A stretch of 64,000 bases of DNA from Tropicimonas sp. IMCC6043 (lineage in GTDB: Bacteria; Pseudomonadota; Alphaproteobacteria; Rhodobacterales; Rhodobacteraceae), in contig NZ_SELO01000010.1 in NCBI RefSeq assembly GCF_004146235.1, forward strand, positions 1-64,000, in the 5' to 3' direction. The position numbers and the translations under genes are program-made. This document shows, piece after piece, positions 18,101 through 28,961 of the stretch. How positions within the stretch are numbered: position 1 is the stretch's first letter; each line of letters begins with the position of its first letter. Under the pieces are notes generated by a model. The model did no database searches and was not told where the DNA came from. It saw only the letters and a list, made by a program, of their open reading frames with translations.

Positions 18101-19852
18101 ACCCTGGACGAGAGCGACTCCGAGCCCGAAGACACCGCCCCGCGTGGACGCGTCATTCGCGTGCGCAAGCAGTCGCTCATGGCGTCGCTGCGGGCCGCGC
18201 TGTCCCTGAACGGCGGACGCCACGACACCGACGACACCACGCTCGACCACGAAGTTGCGGCGGCGCCGGACCATTTGCCGAACCTCGCGGCACGCGCCAG
18301 CGAGAGCGAGACCGCGCGTCCCACGTCGTCGACCTTGGACGAACGCGTTCTTTCCGAGCCGATGGAGAATCCTCCGGCAGAACCGGCGGACAGCAGCCTG
18401 CCCGCAGAAGCCGAGGCCGACCTGCTGCGCGAACTCGAATCCGTCGAGCGGGAACTGGCCGAGGAGGCCCCCGACGCCGGCGTGTCGCCTGCGCCAAAGA
18501 CCCTGCAGGATCCGTTCGAGACTCTGTCGGCCGCTTCCCACAGGGAGCAGGAACAGAAACCAGCGCCGGAGGAGGTTCGCCCGACGATTTCCTTTGCGTC
18601 GCACAGCACCTTCTCGGAACCGGTGAGCGAAAGCGACTTCGAGAGCGAAGACGAAGATCTCCGGCCGGAACCCGAACCCGCCGCCACGGCGAAGGACGAG
18701 ATGGGCACGTTCGCTGCCCGGACCATCGACGACGACGACGAAGAGGGCGACCCGTTCCAGGCGGAGCACGCGGCCGACGCGGCGTGGAATGCCCATGAGG
18801 TCGCCAAAACGGAAGACACCGGGTCGACGGCCGGGCAGGAGCCGGACCACGACGACGCGCTGACCGACGCGGTTGCCCGCGTCGCCCAGCAGACCCAGGA
18901 AGAGCTCCGCAGCGAGGCAGCCGCCGAACGCCGGGCGCGCGCACTCGGGTCCGACCAGGATGAAGACCCGAATATCTCGCGCCTGATGGAGGAGGCGGAC
19001 TCGAAGCTCGCCGGGCCCGAACTCCGCCGCCGCCGCTCCGCGATCGAGCACCTCAAGGCTGCCGTCGCGGCGACAAAGGCCGAGGGCCGCCCGAAACGCG
19101 ATGGCGACGCGGAGGCCGACCCCTATCGCATCGACCTGCGGATGGCCGTGGGGCAGCCGTCGCTACCGATCGATGACGATGACGAGGAGCTCGAAACCGG
19201 GACCGACTCGCCTGCCGTCGAGCCGCTTGCCTTCGAGCCGCCCGCCGCGCCGGAGCCGAAAGACCCGAATGCACCAGTGCGCCCGCGCCGACCGGTCCTG
19301 CAGGACAGCCGCATGCGCGAGTCCCGTCCGATGTCACGCGCCGACCGGCCCAATGTCGCGCCGCTCATGCTGGTGTCCGAGCAGCGGGTCGACGACGACG
19401 CGCCCGAGCCCCCGCAAGCCCCCGCGAGCACGCTCCCGGTTCGTCCCCGCCGGGTGACCGCCGGACGCATGACCGCGGTCGATTCCGACGACACGTCGCT
19501 GGAGCAACCGCGCGAGATGGTCACGAATGACCTCGAGGCCGCCGGGATCTATGCCGAGAGCACGACCTTCGACGAGTTCTCCGAGCGCATGGGAGCCGAA
19601 AGCCTGGAGCAGCTGCTGGAATGCGCCGCCGCCTACACATCCTATGTGCAGGGCCGGCCGCATTTCTCGCATCCCGAGATCATGGACGTGGTCCGCCAGG
19701 TCGAGGGCCAGGAAGCGCTGCGCCGTGAGGACAGCCTGCGGACCTTCGGTCAGCTTCTCCGCCAGGGCAAGATCCAGAAGCTCGACCGGGGCCAGTTCAC
19801 ACTTTCGCAAAGCTCTCGTTATACGGTCGACAAGCGCAGCGTCGTGCTCTGA
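15191..19852 (+). CDS. Giant acidic repeat protein, 1553 residues, function unknown
   Basis: An uninterrupted gene for a very acidic protein. It has three parts. Residues 1-75 are a compact, ordered-looking N-terminus ([20 protein letters not shown]...[19 protein letters not shown]). Residues about 274-927 are about 18 degenerate repeats of about 37 residues with consensus [21 protein letters not shown], then [10 protein letters not shown]. The C-terminus (about the last 110) is ordered-looking and ends VDKRSVVL. The regions between are Glu/Asp/Ala/Pro-rich with some basic tracts ([18 protein letters not shown]). There is no signal peptide or transmembrane helix. I recall similar N- and C-termini in other Rhodobacterales hypothetical proteins, so the ends look like the core and the middle an expansion. 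Strong intrinsic terminator follows. Confidence 0.85.
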   Translation: MVGSNKILTVSYGTFSCTLEGFDDSFGTMKAIAEYFRNLAAEDRYFGAEPPTPDAEMLQRIVEKEIQRRVEARVSERGITLKAGDRVAPEMAAAAPDLEETQTDQPGEVEAAPAEAEMPVPEAAAEDIVATRADEAPSESIAAKLARIRAVVSKSLEEKEKERLRKAQSQVTPDETTDDDQVPEAAAEPTLVPQPVAAWEEAEAPAPDMDMPTEEAAEATDAAQDTVSQDDAAETLPMEEPDTAPVETAETPETLSEDSDESAQEDRTAAFMPTPDVSDVAPFEEAELSDDLTETADEPAQDAAYMDAPDVTEPESFEAAEPSEDLSEASIEPTWDEHVAAEMPTPEVADTTLSETAELSDDMSDAGIETAQEELTDASMDASEDTAPFAAAELPNDMSEASTESTWEGQAAAFTPTPDVTDAAPLETPGLSDEGLETADEIPPEDQSVAFIPTPEIAAAAPFEAAEPSEDLSEGSYETAQDEETATSTDAMDATETEPFETAEQSDDLPEASIEPTWGEQTAASTETPDVTDTAPFETADLSDDMAEASIEPTWEDQMAAFTPPPEDTAIAPFETADLSAESIETAQEEQTDAFMPMSEITDTALFESTDLPEDHTEESSETAQDEQAAISTEAPEVTDAATYETADMSGDMPEARTEWTWNEPTAAFMPTPDVTDSAPFEAAERSDELSEAAIESAREDLTDASMETPEDTVTEFFESAELSDDLSEASTEPSWEEQTTALTPTLDVTDTETTGLSDDITEAGPESSWEEQTAASIETPDVTDEAPPLETTGLSDDLAEASIEPTWEEQVASDIPTPELTDTAPFEAAELSDELSDSTDEPAQDEQAAAYMETPLDIDAESFQVTEIADDLPESAYERLMEEDAPAEMLAQEPEDTEPFEAADLTEELSEATPEVAQAVPAAELPQDMQPFVLTEALPEDTQGSEEAEITRSEAAGPQADETASEAETTLDESDSEPEDTAPRGRVIRVRKQSLMASLRAALSLNGGRHDTDDTTLDHEVAAAPDHLPNLAARASESETARPTSSTLDERVLSEPMENPPAEPADSSLPAEAEADLLRELESVERELAEEAPDAGVSPAPKTLQDPFETLSAASHREQEQKPAPEEVRPTISFASHSTFSEPVSESDFESEDEDLRPEPEPAATAKDEMGTFAARTIDDDDEEGDPFQAEHAADAAWNAHEVAKTEDTGSTAGQEPDHDDALTDAVARVAQQTQEELRSEAAAERRARALGSDQDEDPNISRLMEEADSKLAGPELRRRRSAIEHLKAAVAATKAEGRPKRDGDAEADPYRIDLRMAVGQPSLPIDDDDEELETGTDSPAVEPLAFEPPAAPEPKDPNAPVRPRRPVLQDSRMRESRPMSRADRPNVAPLMLVSEQRVDDDAPEPPQAPASTLPVRPRRVTAGRMTAVDSDDTSLEQPREMVTNDLEAAGIYAESTTFDEFSERMGAESLEQLLECAAAYTSYVQGRPHFSHPEIMDVVRQVEGQEALRREDSLRTFGQLLRQGKIQKLDRGQFTLSQSSRYTVDKRSVVL
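16010..17971 (+). repeat. Degenerate ~111-bp coding tandem repeats (about 18 units)
   Basis: Successive units begin at ACGCCGGACGTC-like sequence (TPDVTD) and encode about 37 residues each, with occasional 3- to 9-base shortenings that keep the frame. Two unit flavours alternate irregularly: one ending in EPTWEEQ, the other in ETAQEEQ. The divergence between units shows an old expansion, not a fresh duplication. Confidence 0.85.
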
Positions 19853-19885
19853 CGCAAGCGCTGCTGCACCGGTAGTAGTGAGTGT

Positions 19886-19916
19886 GGGCGGGGGACCGGG
19901 AAGTCCCTCGCCCTTT
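19886..19916 (+). terminator. Intrinsic terminator of the giant acidic-protein gene
   Basis: GGGCG-GGGAC pairs with GTCCC-CGCCC (one mismatch) around a short loop, followed by TTT, 34 bp after the stop codon. Confidence 0.7.
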
Positions 19917-19936
19917 CACATTGGCCGGATGTCGAG

Positions 19937-20227
19937 TCAGACGCCTCCGGGAGGCGGCGCATCGTCGCGATCGCGTCGGTCCGCCTGTCGCGTCGCCGCA
20001 TCGGTCCCCGCTTCCCCATCCGGATCTGCCTGGCCGATGCCGCGGAAGAGAAAGCGGAACGGCAGCGCCCAGAGGATGCCGAGGATCACGTAGACCGCGA
20101 GTTCCACCAGCACAGGCGGCCGCCCGAGCAGGTTCAGAAGGGTGACCGCCACCACGACATAGACGGGCATCCCGACGAGAAGGATGACGAGCGACCAGCG
20201 TCGCCGGGCCTTGTAGCTCAGCGCCAT
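19937..20227 (-). CDS. DUF2842 small membrane protein
   Basis: A 96-residue protein starting MALSYKARRRW, with two transmembrane helices (LVILLVGMPVYVVVAVTLLNLL and LVELAVYVILGILWALPFRFLF), matching DUF2842, followed by an Asp/Arg-rich hydrophilic tail. It starts one base after the purA stop on the same strand, so it is co-transcribed with purA. Function is unknown. Confidence 0.85.
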   Translation of the reverse strand: MALSYKARRRWSLVILLVGMPVYVVVAVTLLNLLGRPPVLVELAVYVILGILWALPFRFLFRGIGQADPDGEAGTDAATRQADRRDRDDAPPPGGV

Positions 20228-20228
20228 G

Positions 20229-21521
20229 TCAGTCCGCGAAGGGGTCGGTGACGAGGATCGTGTCCTCCCGCTCGGGAGAGGTCGACAGCAGCGCGACCGG
20301 GCATTCGATGAGTTCCTCGATCCGGCGGACATATTTAACCGCCGCGCCCGGAAGGTCGGCCCAGCTCCGCGCGCCAGCGGTGCTCTCGGTCCAACCCTCG
20401 ATGGTCTCGTAGATCGGTGTCACCCGCGCCTGCTGGTCCGCTGCCGTCGGCAGGTAGTCGAGCCGTTCGCCGTCGAGCTCGTAGCCGATGCAGATCTTCA
20501 GCTCCTCGAGCCCGTCGAGCACGTCCATCTTGGTGAGCGCGATGCCGTTGACGCCGGAAAGCGCGCAGGTCTGGCGCACCAGCACCGCGTCGAACCATCC
20601 GCAGCGCCGCGACCGCCCGGTCACGGTGCCCTTCTCGTGGCCGACCCGTGCCAGGTGCTCGCCGACCTCGTCGAAGAGTTCGCAGGCGAAGGGCCCTTCG
20701 CCTACGCGGGTCGTGTAGGCCTTGACGATGCCGAGCACGAAATCGATCGAGCCCGGCCCCATGCCGGTGCCGGACGCGGCCGCGCCCGAGATCGTGGTCG
20801 AGGAGGTCACGAAGGGATAGGTGCCGAAATCAACATCGAGAAGCGAGCCCTGCGCACCTTCGAAGAGGATCCGCTTGCCGGCCTTCCGGGCGATGTTCAT
20901 CTCCCGCCAGACCGGGCGGGCGAAGGGAAGCACCTTTGGCGCGACCTCGCGCAGGCTTGTCAGCAGCGCCTCCACATCGACCGGCGGCAGGCCGAGGCCC
21001 TTGCGCAGCGCGTCGTGGTGGACGAGCAGCCGACCGACGCGTGTCTGCAACGTCGCCTCGTCGGCGAGATCGGCCACGCGGATCACCCGGCGGCCGACCT
21101 TGTCCTCATAGGCCGGACCAATGCCGCGGCCGGTGGTGCCGATCTTGGCAACCGAATTCTGCGCCTCACGGCCGCGGTCGAGCTCGCCATGCAGCGGCAG
21201 GATCAGCGGCGTGTTCTCGGCGATCATCAGGTTCTCGGGCGTGATCTCCACGCCCTGGCCGGCGAGCTTCTCGATCTCGGCCACCAGCGCCCAGGGGTCC
21301 AGCACGACGCCGTTGCCGATCACCGAGATCTTGCCCTTTCGGACGATGCCGGAGGGCAGCAGCGACAGCTTGAAGACCTCGCCGTCGATCACCAGCGTGT
21401 GGCCCGCATTGTGGCCGCCCTGGAACCGCGCGATCACGTCGGCGCGTTCCGACAGCCAGTCAACGATCTTGCCTTTTCCCTCGTCGCCCCACTGGGCGCC
21501 GACCACGACAACATTGGCCAT
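20229..21521 (-). CDS. purA: Adenylosuccinate synthetase
   Basis: A 430-residue enzyme of AMP synthesis, joining IMP and aspartate with GTP. The P-loop-like start [20 protein letters not shown] holds the catalytic Asp and Lys, followed by GGHNAGHT, the [17 protein letters not shown] region, the [21 protein letters not shown] motif and a GTP-binding [14 protein letters not shown] six bases before the ATG at 21521 fixes the start. Length is exactly typical. Confidence 0.97.
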   Translation of the reverse strand: MANVVVVGAQWGDEGKGKIVDWLSERADVIARFQGGHNAGHTLVIDGEVFKLSLLPSGIVRKGKISVIGNGVVLDPWALVAEIEKLAGQGVEITPENLMIAENTPLILPLHGELDRGREAQNSVAKIGTTGRGIGPAYEDKVGRRVIRVADLADEATLQTRVGRLLVHHDALRKGLGLPPVDVEALLTSLREVAPKVLPFARPVWREMNIARKAGKRILFEGAQGSLLDVDFGTYPFVTSSTTISGAAASGTGMGPGSIDFVLGIVKAYTTRVGEGPFACELFDEVGEHLARVGHEKGTVTGRSRRCGWFDAVLVRQTCALSGVNGIALTKMDVLDGLEELKICIGYELDGERLDYLPTAADQQARVTPIYETIEGWTESTAGARSWADLPGAAVKYVRRIEELIECPVALLSTSPEREDTILVTDPFAD

Positions 21522-21703
21522 TTCCATCTCCTCGGCTGGCTGGGAAACCCGCGGCTGTATAGCGGTCACGCGTGGCTGCGGAAACCACCTTTCTGACGCA
21601 TGGCCGCCGCGGGGCCGGTGCGTCGGCGCACCGGGCCGGACGGGGGTTGCGGGCATCCCGGCTTGCGATTAGATACCGCCCATCCGATATCGAGGCCCCC
21701 TGC

Positions 21704-22102
21704 ATGCAAAACGTCATACTCATCGTCCACCTGATCCTGGCGCTCAGCCTGATCGGCATCGTGCTGCTGCAGCGCTCCGAAGGCGGGGGCTTGGGCATGG
21801 GCGGCGGAGGCGGCGGCGTCATGTCCGGCCGGGCGGCGGCCACGGCGCTCGGCAAGCTTACCTGGGCCTTCGCGATCGGCTTCATCATCACTTCGATCAC
21901 GCTGACGATCCTTGCGGCAGCGAATACCGAGGGCGCCTCGGTGGTCGACCGGGTCACGGATGCGCCCGAACCGGCCCCCGCAACGGCGCCGGTGAGCCCC
22001 GCGACGGACGGCCAGGACCTTCTGCCGCCTGCGCCGGCTGGCAACACGCCGCTCGTTCCGCAGAACGCCGACACGCCCCTCGTGCCGCCGGCCGCGGAAT
22101 GA
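21704..22102 (+). CDS. secG: Preprotein translocase subunit SecG
   Basis: A 132-residue inner-membrane protein of the SecYEG channel. Two transmembrane helices (VILIVHLILALSLIGIVLLQ and LTWAFAIGFIITSITLTIL) flank the conserved cytosolic Gly-rich loop RSEGGGLGMGGGGGGVMSGR. A long Pro/Ala-rich C-terminal tail is typical of alphaproteobacterial SecG. It is divergent from purA and upstream of pyrG, a common alphaproteobacterial order. Confidence 0.93.
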   Translation: MQNVILIVHLILALSLIGIVLLQRSEGGGLGMGGGGGGVMSGRAAATALGKLTWAFAIGFIITSITLTILAAANTEGASVVDRVTDAPEPAPATAPVSPATDGQDLLPPAPAGNTPLVPQNADTPLVPPAAE

Positions 22103-22298
22103 CCTGCGGCCGATCGGCCACAAGCTTTTGGCCAAGCCCGCAAATCGACAACATCATCTAGAGGTGCTGTTGCTCCGTCGCGGCGAATCCTCTAGACTCT
22201 GAGTCCCGTGATGGTGCGTTTTTTCGAGCGCCTGACAGCTGCTAACACGGGCGTCGCCGCGAGCCGGTTTCGCCTCAGATCACGGGGGTCGGCCAGAC

Positions 22299-23942
<1,644 letters not shown>

Positions 23943-24024
23943 CCCTGCTGGCCTGTCGGACCGCATTGCGTCCGAACCGGCCTCCGGTCCGTGCGTGGAT
24001 TTCCGCGCAGGTGTCTGTCGTTGC

Positions 24025-24042
24025 GGCGGAACTCCGCCTTTT
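24025..24042 (+). terminator. Weak terminator candidate after pyrG
   Basis: GGCGGA-AC-TCCGCC followed by TTTT, about 80 bp after the pyrG stop. The two-base loop means the real stem is shorter, so this is tentative. Confidence 0.35.
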
Positions 24043-24132
24043 CGTGGCAAAAGCAAGACGCCATCGCCTTCGAAATGCCTGTCTTAAGTGAGTAAGATGG
24101 CCGATGATGACGCGTATCTTCGGAGAAAAACG

Positions 24133-25407
24133 ATGCAGATCCTGAGAAATTTGACTGTTGCTTTAGTGGTGCTGTGTCTCCCCCCCGCTCTTTCCGGACA
24201 AAGCTTTGTAGATATTGGAGATTTCGGCGCCGCCTACGCCAAGAACGGCAATAGTGGCAAGGGTTCCGAGAAGAGCGACAATGGCCGCGACAAGGGCTCC
24301 TCAAGCAAGAGCGACCGGGGCGGCAAGAGTGGCGGAATGTCGGGCTCGAACGGCAACGCCTCGAAATCCGCCTCGAAAGGCTCCGAGAAAGCGTCGAAGC
24401 CCGGAAAGTCCGGCGGACTTTTCAAGGGGATCCGGAACGCCTTCGACCCGAAGGCGAAGAAGACGACCAAGGCCAAGAACACCGTCCGGAAAACCGCAAC
24501 CAAGTCGCAGGGCGTCAAGCCGGCGAAGGCGGAGAAAGTGGCCAAACTGGCCGGCGCTGCTGTCGGCGCAGGCTCGGTCGACGCGCAGCTCAAATCCCTG
24601 CACTCGCTCAACCGGAACATCAACGGCCTGATGAACAGCAGCGACCCGAAGATGGATCCGTTCCGCGATTTCATCGAGGCGAGCATCGCCAACGAGGAGG
24701 CCCGGGAGGCGCTGGAAGCGGCGGTCGCGGACATGACGGCCTCTGGAGCGGCATTCGGTGACGCGGCCGAAGCGCTCGGCATCACGGCCACGTCATTCGA
24801 GGAGGCGCAGGCCGATTTGACCAAGATGACGGAACTGCACGCCGGCGCCGTGCCGGAAGAGCCGACGGCGCCCGTCGAAGCGGGTTACAATGACCCGCAG
24901 GACTACCAGGACGCCTTGGCCGCATACAACTCGGCCTACTCGACCTGGCAGCAAGACAAGCAGGCCTGGGATGAAAAATCCGCCGACCTTGCCGAAGCCC
25001 AGGCCCTCGCGGACGCGCTTGCGACCGACCTGGCCACCTACGAGGCGGCCGATGCCAAGGTGATCGAGACCGAGGCGGCGAGTTCCGAGGAAGCGATGCG
25101 TCAGGCGATGGCCGATTCGCTCAATACCACCGGCGCCCGTGGGGTCACCGCGGACGACATGACCGACGAGATGGCGGCCTGGGTGGCCGACCGCCTTGGC
25201 GTTGACGAGTCCGACGGCCTTATCGACGACTATCGCAGCGCGCTGGAGTATCGCGACACACTGGAGACCGACTCCGCCTCGCCGGCAGAGGACGAGGTCG
25301 AAGACGCCGGTCTCGAGGAAGACGACCTCGATGAGGACGACCTCGAAGACGACGAGGTGGTTCTCCTGCAAGACCCCGAGTCCGTCGAGACGGCAGCGGC
25401 CGAGTGA
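24133..25407 (+). CDS. Secreted charge-polarised protein of unknown function
   Basis: A 424-residue protein from the ATG at 24133 (GGAG upstream). A signal peptide (MQILRNLTVALVVLCLPPAL) is followed by a Lys/Ser/Gly-rich basic low-complexity stretch (about residues 33-125). A mostly helical Ala/Glu-rich region follows (DFIEASIANEEAREALEAAV; later YQDALAAYNSAYSTWQQDKQ and TADDMTDEMAAWVADRLGV). The tail is extremely acidic (EEDDLDEDDLEDDEVV). I recognise no catalytic motif or family. The basic-to-acidic layout suggests electrostatic self-association or envelope binding, which is inference. It ends before a bidirectional terminator. Confidence 0.75.
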   Translation: MQILRNLTVALVVLCLPPALSGQSFVDIGDFGAAYAKNGNSGKGSEKSDNGRDKGSSSKSDRGGKSGGMSGSNGNASKSASKGSEKASKPGKSGGLFKGIRNAFDPKAKKTTKAKNTVRKTATKSQGVKPAKAEKVAKLAGAAVGAGSVDAQLKSLHSLNRNINGLMNSSDPKMDPFRDFIEASIANEEAREALEAAVADMTASGAAFGDAAEALGITATSFEEAQADLTKMTELHAGAVPEEPTAPVEAGYNDPQDYQDALAAYNSAYSTWQQDKQAWDEKSADLAEAQALADALATDLATYEAADAKVIETEAASSEEAMRQAMADSLNTTGARGVTADDMTDEMAAWVADRLGVDESDGLIDDYRSALEYRDTLETDSASPAEDEVEDAGLEEDDLDEDDLEDDEVVLLQDPESVETAAAE

Positions 25408-25412
25408 CCGTT

Positions 25413-25447
25413 TTCCGTCCCGGCGGCGCGCAGCCGCCGGGACGGAA
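25413..25447. terminator. Bidirectional intrinsic terminator
   Basis: A perfect 15-bp stem, TTCCGTCCCGGCGGC with its complement, and a 5-base loop, lies between the stops of two convergent genes. TTTT precedes it on the plus strand and the 3' flanks are mixed. Confidence 0.85.
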
Positions 25448-25455
25448 GCATTCCG

Positions 25456-26301
25456 TTATTCCAGGAACTTGAAGACCGAGGGATCCGGCCCGGTCCGCAG
25501 GCCGACATCCAGCGTGCCGATGGCCTCCATCTCATCCGCGGTCAGCTCGAAATCAAAGACATCGAGGTTTTCCGCCTGCCGCTCCGGTCGCACCGAGCGC
25601 GGGATCACCGCATGTCCGAGTTGGACATGCCAGCGCAGGATCACCTGTGCCGGGCTCTTACCGGTGCGGGCCGCCGCGGCGGTGATCGGTTCCTTTTCGA
25701 AGGAGCGGGCGTTGCCGAGCGGCGTCCAGGCCTGGGAGATGATCCCGTTCTCGGAATTGAAGGCACGCAGTTCCGGCTGCTGCAACTCAGGGTTGAGTTC
25801 GATCTGATTGACCGCCGGAACGACGCCGGTCTCCGAGATCAGCCGTTTGAGATGCGAGACGTTGAAATTCGACACGCCGATGGAGCGCATCAGCCCCTCT
25901 TCGCGCATCTCGACAAAAGCCTCCCAGGTCTCGACATAGAGATCCCGGCTCGGCACCGGCCAATGGATCAGCACGAGGTCGAGCTGGTCGACGCCGATCG
26001 TCTTGAGGCTCCGCTCCACCGACGCCCGCGCCCGGGCGCGGCCCTGATCATTGTTCCAGACCTTGGTGGTAACAAAGATGTCCGTGCGCGGCACGCCGGA
26101 GGCGCGCAGCCCCTCGCCGAGCCCGGCCTCGTTCATGTAGAGATAGGCGCCGTCGATCAACCGGTAGCCGGTCCGGATCGCGCTTGCCACCGCCTCCGCG
26201 GCGATCTCCGGCGGCACCTGCCAGATGCCGAAGCCGAGCTGCGGGATCTGGTGGCCGTCATTCATCGTCAGGTTTGGGACGTCGGGCATAGGGAACCTCA
26301 T
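25456..26301 (-). CDS. Aldo/keto reductase
   Basis: A 281-residue NADPH-dependent reductase of the 2,5-diketo-gluconate reductase-like branch. The catalytic tetrad is visible: Asp and Tyr in LIDGAYLYMNEAGLG, Lys in VTTKVWN, His in LVLIHWP. The cofactor-binding end includes VIPRSVRPERQAENL with the usual Arg residues. Substrate is unknown. It is convergent with the secreted-protein gene and shares its terminator. Confidence 0.92.
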   Translation of the reverse strand: MRFPMPDVPNLTMNDGHQIPQLGFGIWQVPPEIAAEAVASAIRTGYRLIDGAYLYMNEAGLGEGLRASGVPRTDIFVTTKVWNNDQGRARARASVERSLKTIGVDQLDLVLIHWPVPSRDLYVETWEAFVEMREEGLMRSIGVSNFNVSHLKRLISETGVVPAVNQIELNPELQQPELRAFNSENGIISQAWTPLGNARSFEKEPITAAAARTGKSPAQVILRWHVQLGHAVIPRSVRPERQAENLDVFDFELTADEMEAIGTLDVGLRTGPDPSVFKFLE

Positions 26302-26394
26302 GCTGTTGAATGATAAGGCGGACGCCGCGCGGCGCCCGACCTTGGCGCGCCGGGGCGTTGCTACCTCGACGCGTCTGTCCGTTTCGTCGGGGCC

Positions 26395-28326
26395 TCAGCC
26401 GGCCGCGGCCTCCTTGGCCTCCTCACTGATCCGCGTGGCCTCCTTGCCATGCAACTCCTCGTAGTGGTCGAAGACCGCCTCATACCAGGCCGTGCCCTGC
26501 GCTGCGCCGCCAAGCGCGCGGGAGAGCTCGCCAAGCGAGCTGTCGGGCAGCAGGGCGTGGAAGATGTCCCAGCCCTTGGCGTCCGGGTTCGGATCGAAGC
26601 CCAGAACCTGCCCCTTGAGCGAGGAGACCAGCGTGACGATGGCGCCCGAGAAGACCGACGGCACATGGATGTCCACCTTGTCGATCGGCTGGAGGAGCAC
26701 CGGCGAGGCGTCGTTCAACGCCTCCCGGACACAGGCCTTGCCGGCGGCGCGGAAGGCGAAATCGGAACTGTCGACCGAATGCGACTTGCCGTCGAGCAGG
26801 GTCACCGCGATGTCGATGACCGGGAAGCCGAGCGGGCCCTGGACGATCGCATCCTTGGCGCCGGCCTCCACCGAGGGGATGTAGTTGCGCGGCACCGCGC
26901 CGCCCTTCACCACCTCGTCGAAGGAGAAACCCTCGCCGCGGGCCTGTGGTCCGATCTTCATCACCACATCGGCGAACTGTCCCGCACCGCCCGACTGCTT
27001 GCGGTGGCGGTGCTGGTGCTCGACGGATTTCGAGATTGTCTCGCGGTAGCGCGCGGAGACCTCCTCGGTTTCGGCCTCGACACCGAAATCACTCTCCAGG
27101 AGCGCCTGTATGCGGCGCAGATGCATCGGGCCCTGAAGCCGCAGCATCGCGTGGCCCGACGCCTCGTCCTGCTCGTAGGTCAGGCCCGGATCGATCTCCG
27201 CGACCCTGGCCAGCGCTGAGGAAAGACGCGCGTCGTCCTTCTCGTGCACCGGCGTGACCAGCGAGGCATAGCTCGGCGGATGGCCGCGCGCCCAGTCCGG
27301 CATCGGATCGCTGCCGGCGGCTGAGAAATACTGGCCGGCATTCAGGTGGTCGGACTTCACCGCCATGCCGATGAAGCCGGGTTCGATCCGGTCGACCGGG
27401 TGCTTGGCCTCGATGCCGCTCAGGTTGCCCACGTTCGCCCCGCCGAGCTGTGCGCCGGCGGTCACCGGCGACGCCAGCGCCCGCAGCACGACGGCCTTGC
27501 CCATGTGCTTGCGATAGCTGGCGAAGACACCCGCGGCGATCGCGTCGGTCCCGATCCGCTCGATCGTCTTCTCTACCGAGGGCGCTTCGTGGCGCAGCGA
27601 CTTCATCAGCCGGGTGATCCCGTTATGGGCGCTTGCGGAGCCGAGGAAGGCGGGAATGTCGTCATTGTCGCGCAGCACCGCGGAGGCGACTTCGTAGACC
27701 TCGTCACGCGGCGGCGCCTTGTCCTCGATCAGCTCCTCGAGCAGGTGATCGTCGAAATCCGAGAGGTGCTCGAGCAGTTCGGCGCGGGCTTCCTGTTCGC
27801 GGTCCAGCACGTCCGCGGGGATCTCGATCAGTTGCGACGGCTGGCCCTCCTGGAACTCCCAGGCGCGTTCGGAGATCAGGTCCACCGTGCCAACGACCTC
27901 GCCGTTTTCGCGGATCGGCACCTGGCGGAGGATGATCGTGTGGTTGGCATAGGCCTGGAGGCTCGACACGATGTCGCGCACACGGTTCTCGGTGGTGTCC
28001 ATCCGGTTGATGAAGAGGATGCAGGGCGTCCCGCTCTCCTCGATCAGGCGCAGGTAGGGCGCGCAGAGCACGGCCGCCTCCGGCTCGGGCGGCACGCAGA
28101 GGATCACGGCGTCACTGGCGGCCAGCGCCTCGCCCGCATAGCCGAGATATTCGGCGCCGCCGGCGATGTCGAAGGCCGCCCAAGGCTCGTCCAGATAGGT
28201 GAACTCGCTCACCGCGAAGAACTCGGAGAGCTCGGACCGGACAGGTTTGGAATCGAGGCTGCCCAGAGCCTCGACGAGTGTCGTCTTGCCCGCGCTCGCG
28301 GGGCCTAGGACGGTGAAACAACGCAT
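26395..28326 (-). CDS. Divergent elongation factor G-like GTPase
   Basis: A 643-residue EF-G paralogue. The P-loop GPASAGKTTL (about residues 8-17), NRMD in place of NKMD, and GSAS give a GTP-binding domain, and domains II-V follow (HYRKHMGKAVVLRAL in the joint to domain II; RYRETISKSVEHQHRHRKQSGG in domain IV). The spacing from P-loop to the third GTPase motif is only about 40 residues, the switch I RGITI element is missing, and the usual DTPGH is DIAGG, so the catalytic His is gone. Translocation on ribosomes is therefore doubtful. I start at MRCFTVLG (28326). Confidence 0.8.
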   Translation of the reverse strand: MRCFTVLGPASAGKTTLVEALGSLDSKPVRSELSEFFAVSEFTYLDEPWAAFDIAGGAEYLGYAGEALAASDAVILCVPPEPEAAVLCAPYLRLIEESGTPCILFINRMDTTENRVRDIVSSLQAYANHTIILRQVPIRENGEVVGTVDLISERAWEFQEGQPSQLIEIPADVLDREQEARAELLEHLSDFDDHLLEELIEDKAPPRDEVYEVASAVLRDNDDIPAFLGSASAHNGITRLMKSLRHEAPSVEKTIERIGTDAIAAGVFASYRKHMGKAVVLRALASPVTAGAQLGGANVGNLSGIEAKHPVDRIEPGFIGMAVKSDHLNAGQYFSAAGSDPMPDWARGHPPSYASLVTPVHEKDDARLSSALARVAEIDPGLTYEQDEASGHAMLRLQGPMHLRRIQALLESDFGVEAETEEVSARYRETISKSVEHQHRHRKQSGGAGQFADVVMKIGPQARGEGFSFDEVVKGGAVPRNYIPSVEAGAKDAIVQGPLGFPVIDIAVTLLDGKSHSVDSSDFAFRAAGKACVREALNDASPVLLQPIDKVDIHVPSVFSGAIVTLVSSLKGQVLGFDPNPDAKGWDIFHALLPDSSLGELSRALGGAAQGTAWYEAVFDHYEELHGKEATRISEEAKEAAAG

Positions 28327-28624
28327 GGCAGATCCTCCAAACTGTGCCGGTTTGGCGGGCTCGACCATGCGCGCGGCCCGGCCCGCTTCTCAAGTGGCGG
28401 GCCTTCGTGGATCCCGCGCGGTCTCGCGCCGCCCTTTTGATCCTGCCGCGTGGCCGGGCCGGGATTCTGACGATCCTGGGGACCGGAATGGCCTTGCCGC
28501 GCGGCCCTCAAGTATTCCGCCGTTGCCGGAGGGAAGGTCAAGGGCCTCGGCGGCGATTTGGCTGCGACATTCCCGTGTTTTCGCCCCGGCGGGCCGCGAC
28601 GGCCGCAGGGCGCCGCACAGAAAG

Positions 28625-28652
28625 TTCACATTCGGCAACTTGAATTTGTGAA
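28625..28652. promoter_or_regulatory. Operator candidate upstream of the sulfide operon
   Basis: TTCACA and TGTGAA arms, extended by TTC and GAA, are separated by 16 bases about 100 bp before the first operon gene. Imperfect and not a match I recognise as a BigR box, so tentative. Confidence 0.3.
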
Positions 28653-28710
28653 CCGGCGGGTTTAGATCGCTTTCCATCTGCCCGTGAATCGGGTCAGGCT
28701 CATGTTACCT

Positions 28711-28729
28711 GCCGGTCCGCCGGACCGGC
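28711..28729 (+). promoter_or_regulatory. Leader hairpin before the sulfide operon
   Basis: GCCGGTCC pairs perfectly with GGACCGGC around GCC, ending 19 bp before the DUF2892 start and just before its ribosome-binding sequence. It could stabilise mRNA or modulate translation; only a short T run follows, so it is a poor terminator. Confidence 0.4.
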
Positions 28730-28748
28730 CTTTGAAAGGGAAAGTGAA

Positions 28749-28958
28749 ATGACCAAGAACATGGGATCCATCGATCGGATCGTGCGTGCCATAGTGGGTA
28801 TCATCTTGCTCGTTCTCGCCTTCACCGGCGGCTGGAGCACGCTCTGGACCGTGATTGCCGCCGTGGTCGGCCTTGTGTTGCTGGCCACCTCGGCTCTCGG
28901 CTACTGCCCGCCCTACTCGATCCTCGGCATCAAGACCAACAAAGCGGACGACGCCTAA
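28749..28958 (+). CDS. DUF2892 (YgaP-like transmembrane) protein
   Basis: A 69-residue protein beginning MTKNMGSIDRIVRAIVGIIL, the hallmark of DUF2892, with two hydrophobic helices and the CPPYSILGIKT ending. The same domain is found attached to rhodaneses in YgaP-type proteins, and free-standing copies occur in sulfide-detoxification operons. First gene of the persulfide operon, 3 bp before the next gene. Precise role unknown. Confidence 0.88.
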   Translation: MTKNMGSIDRIVRAIVGIILLVLAFTGGWSTLWTVIAAVVGLVLLATSALGYCPPYSILGIKTNKADDA

Positions 28959-28961
28959 TAC

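Larger units (their letters stand above)
28327..28748. other. 422-bp divergent intergenic region, no supported gene
   Basis: This separates the EF-G-like gene from the sulfide operon and should hold both promoters. I see an inverted repeat TTCACA / TGTGAA at 28625-28630 and 28647-28652, and a strong hairpin at 28711-28729 near the operon start. Frames crossing it have no convincing product. Confidence 0.5.

Noticed and set aside
14975-19051. Very long antisense open frame (about 1358 codons) opposite the acidic-protein gene
   Set aside because: It is the mirror of a GC-rich repetitive gene. Its product is Arg/Gly/Phe-rich with no family resemblance and it has no ribosome-binding sequence.
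22103-22298. Possible RNA gene between secG and pyrG
   Set aside because: No tRNA-like cloverleaf or known small RNA signature could be folded by eye.
28390-28677. 95-codon minus-strand frame in the EF-G/DUF2892 gap
   Set aside because: Pro/Arg-rich product, no ribosome-binding site, and position over the presumed promoter region.
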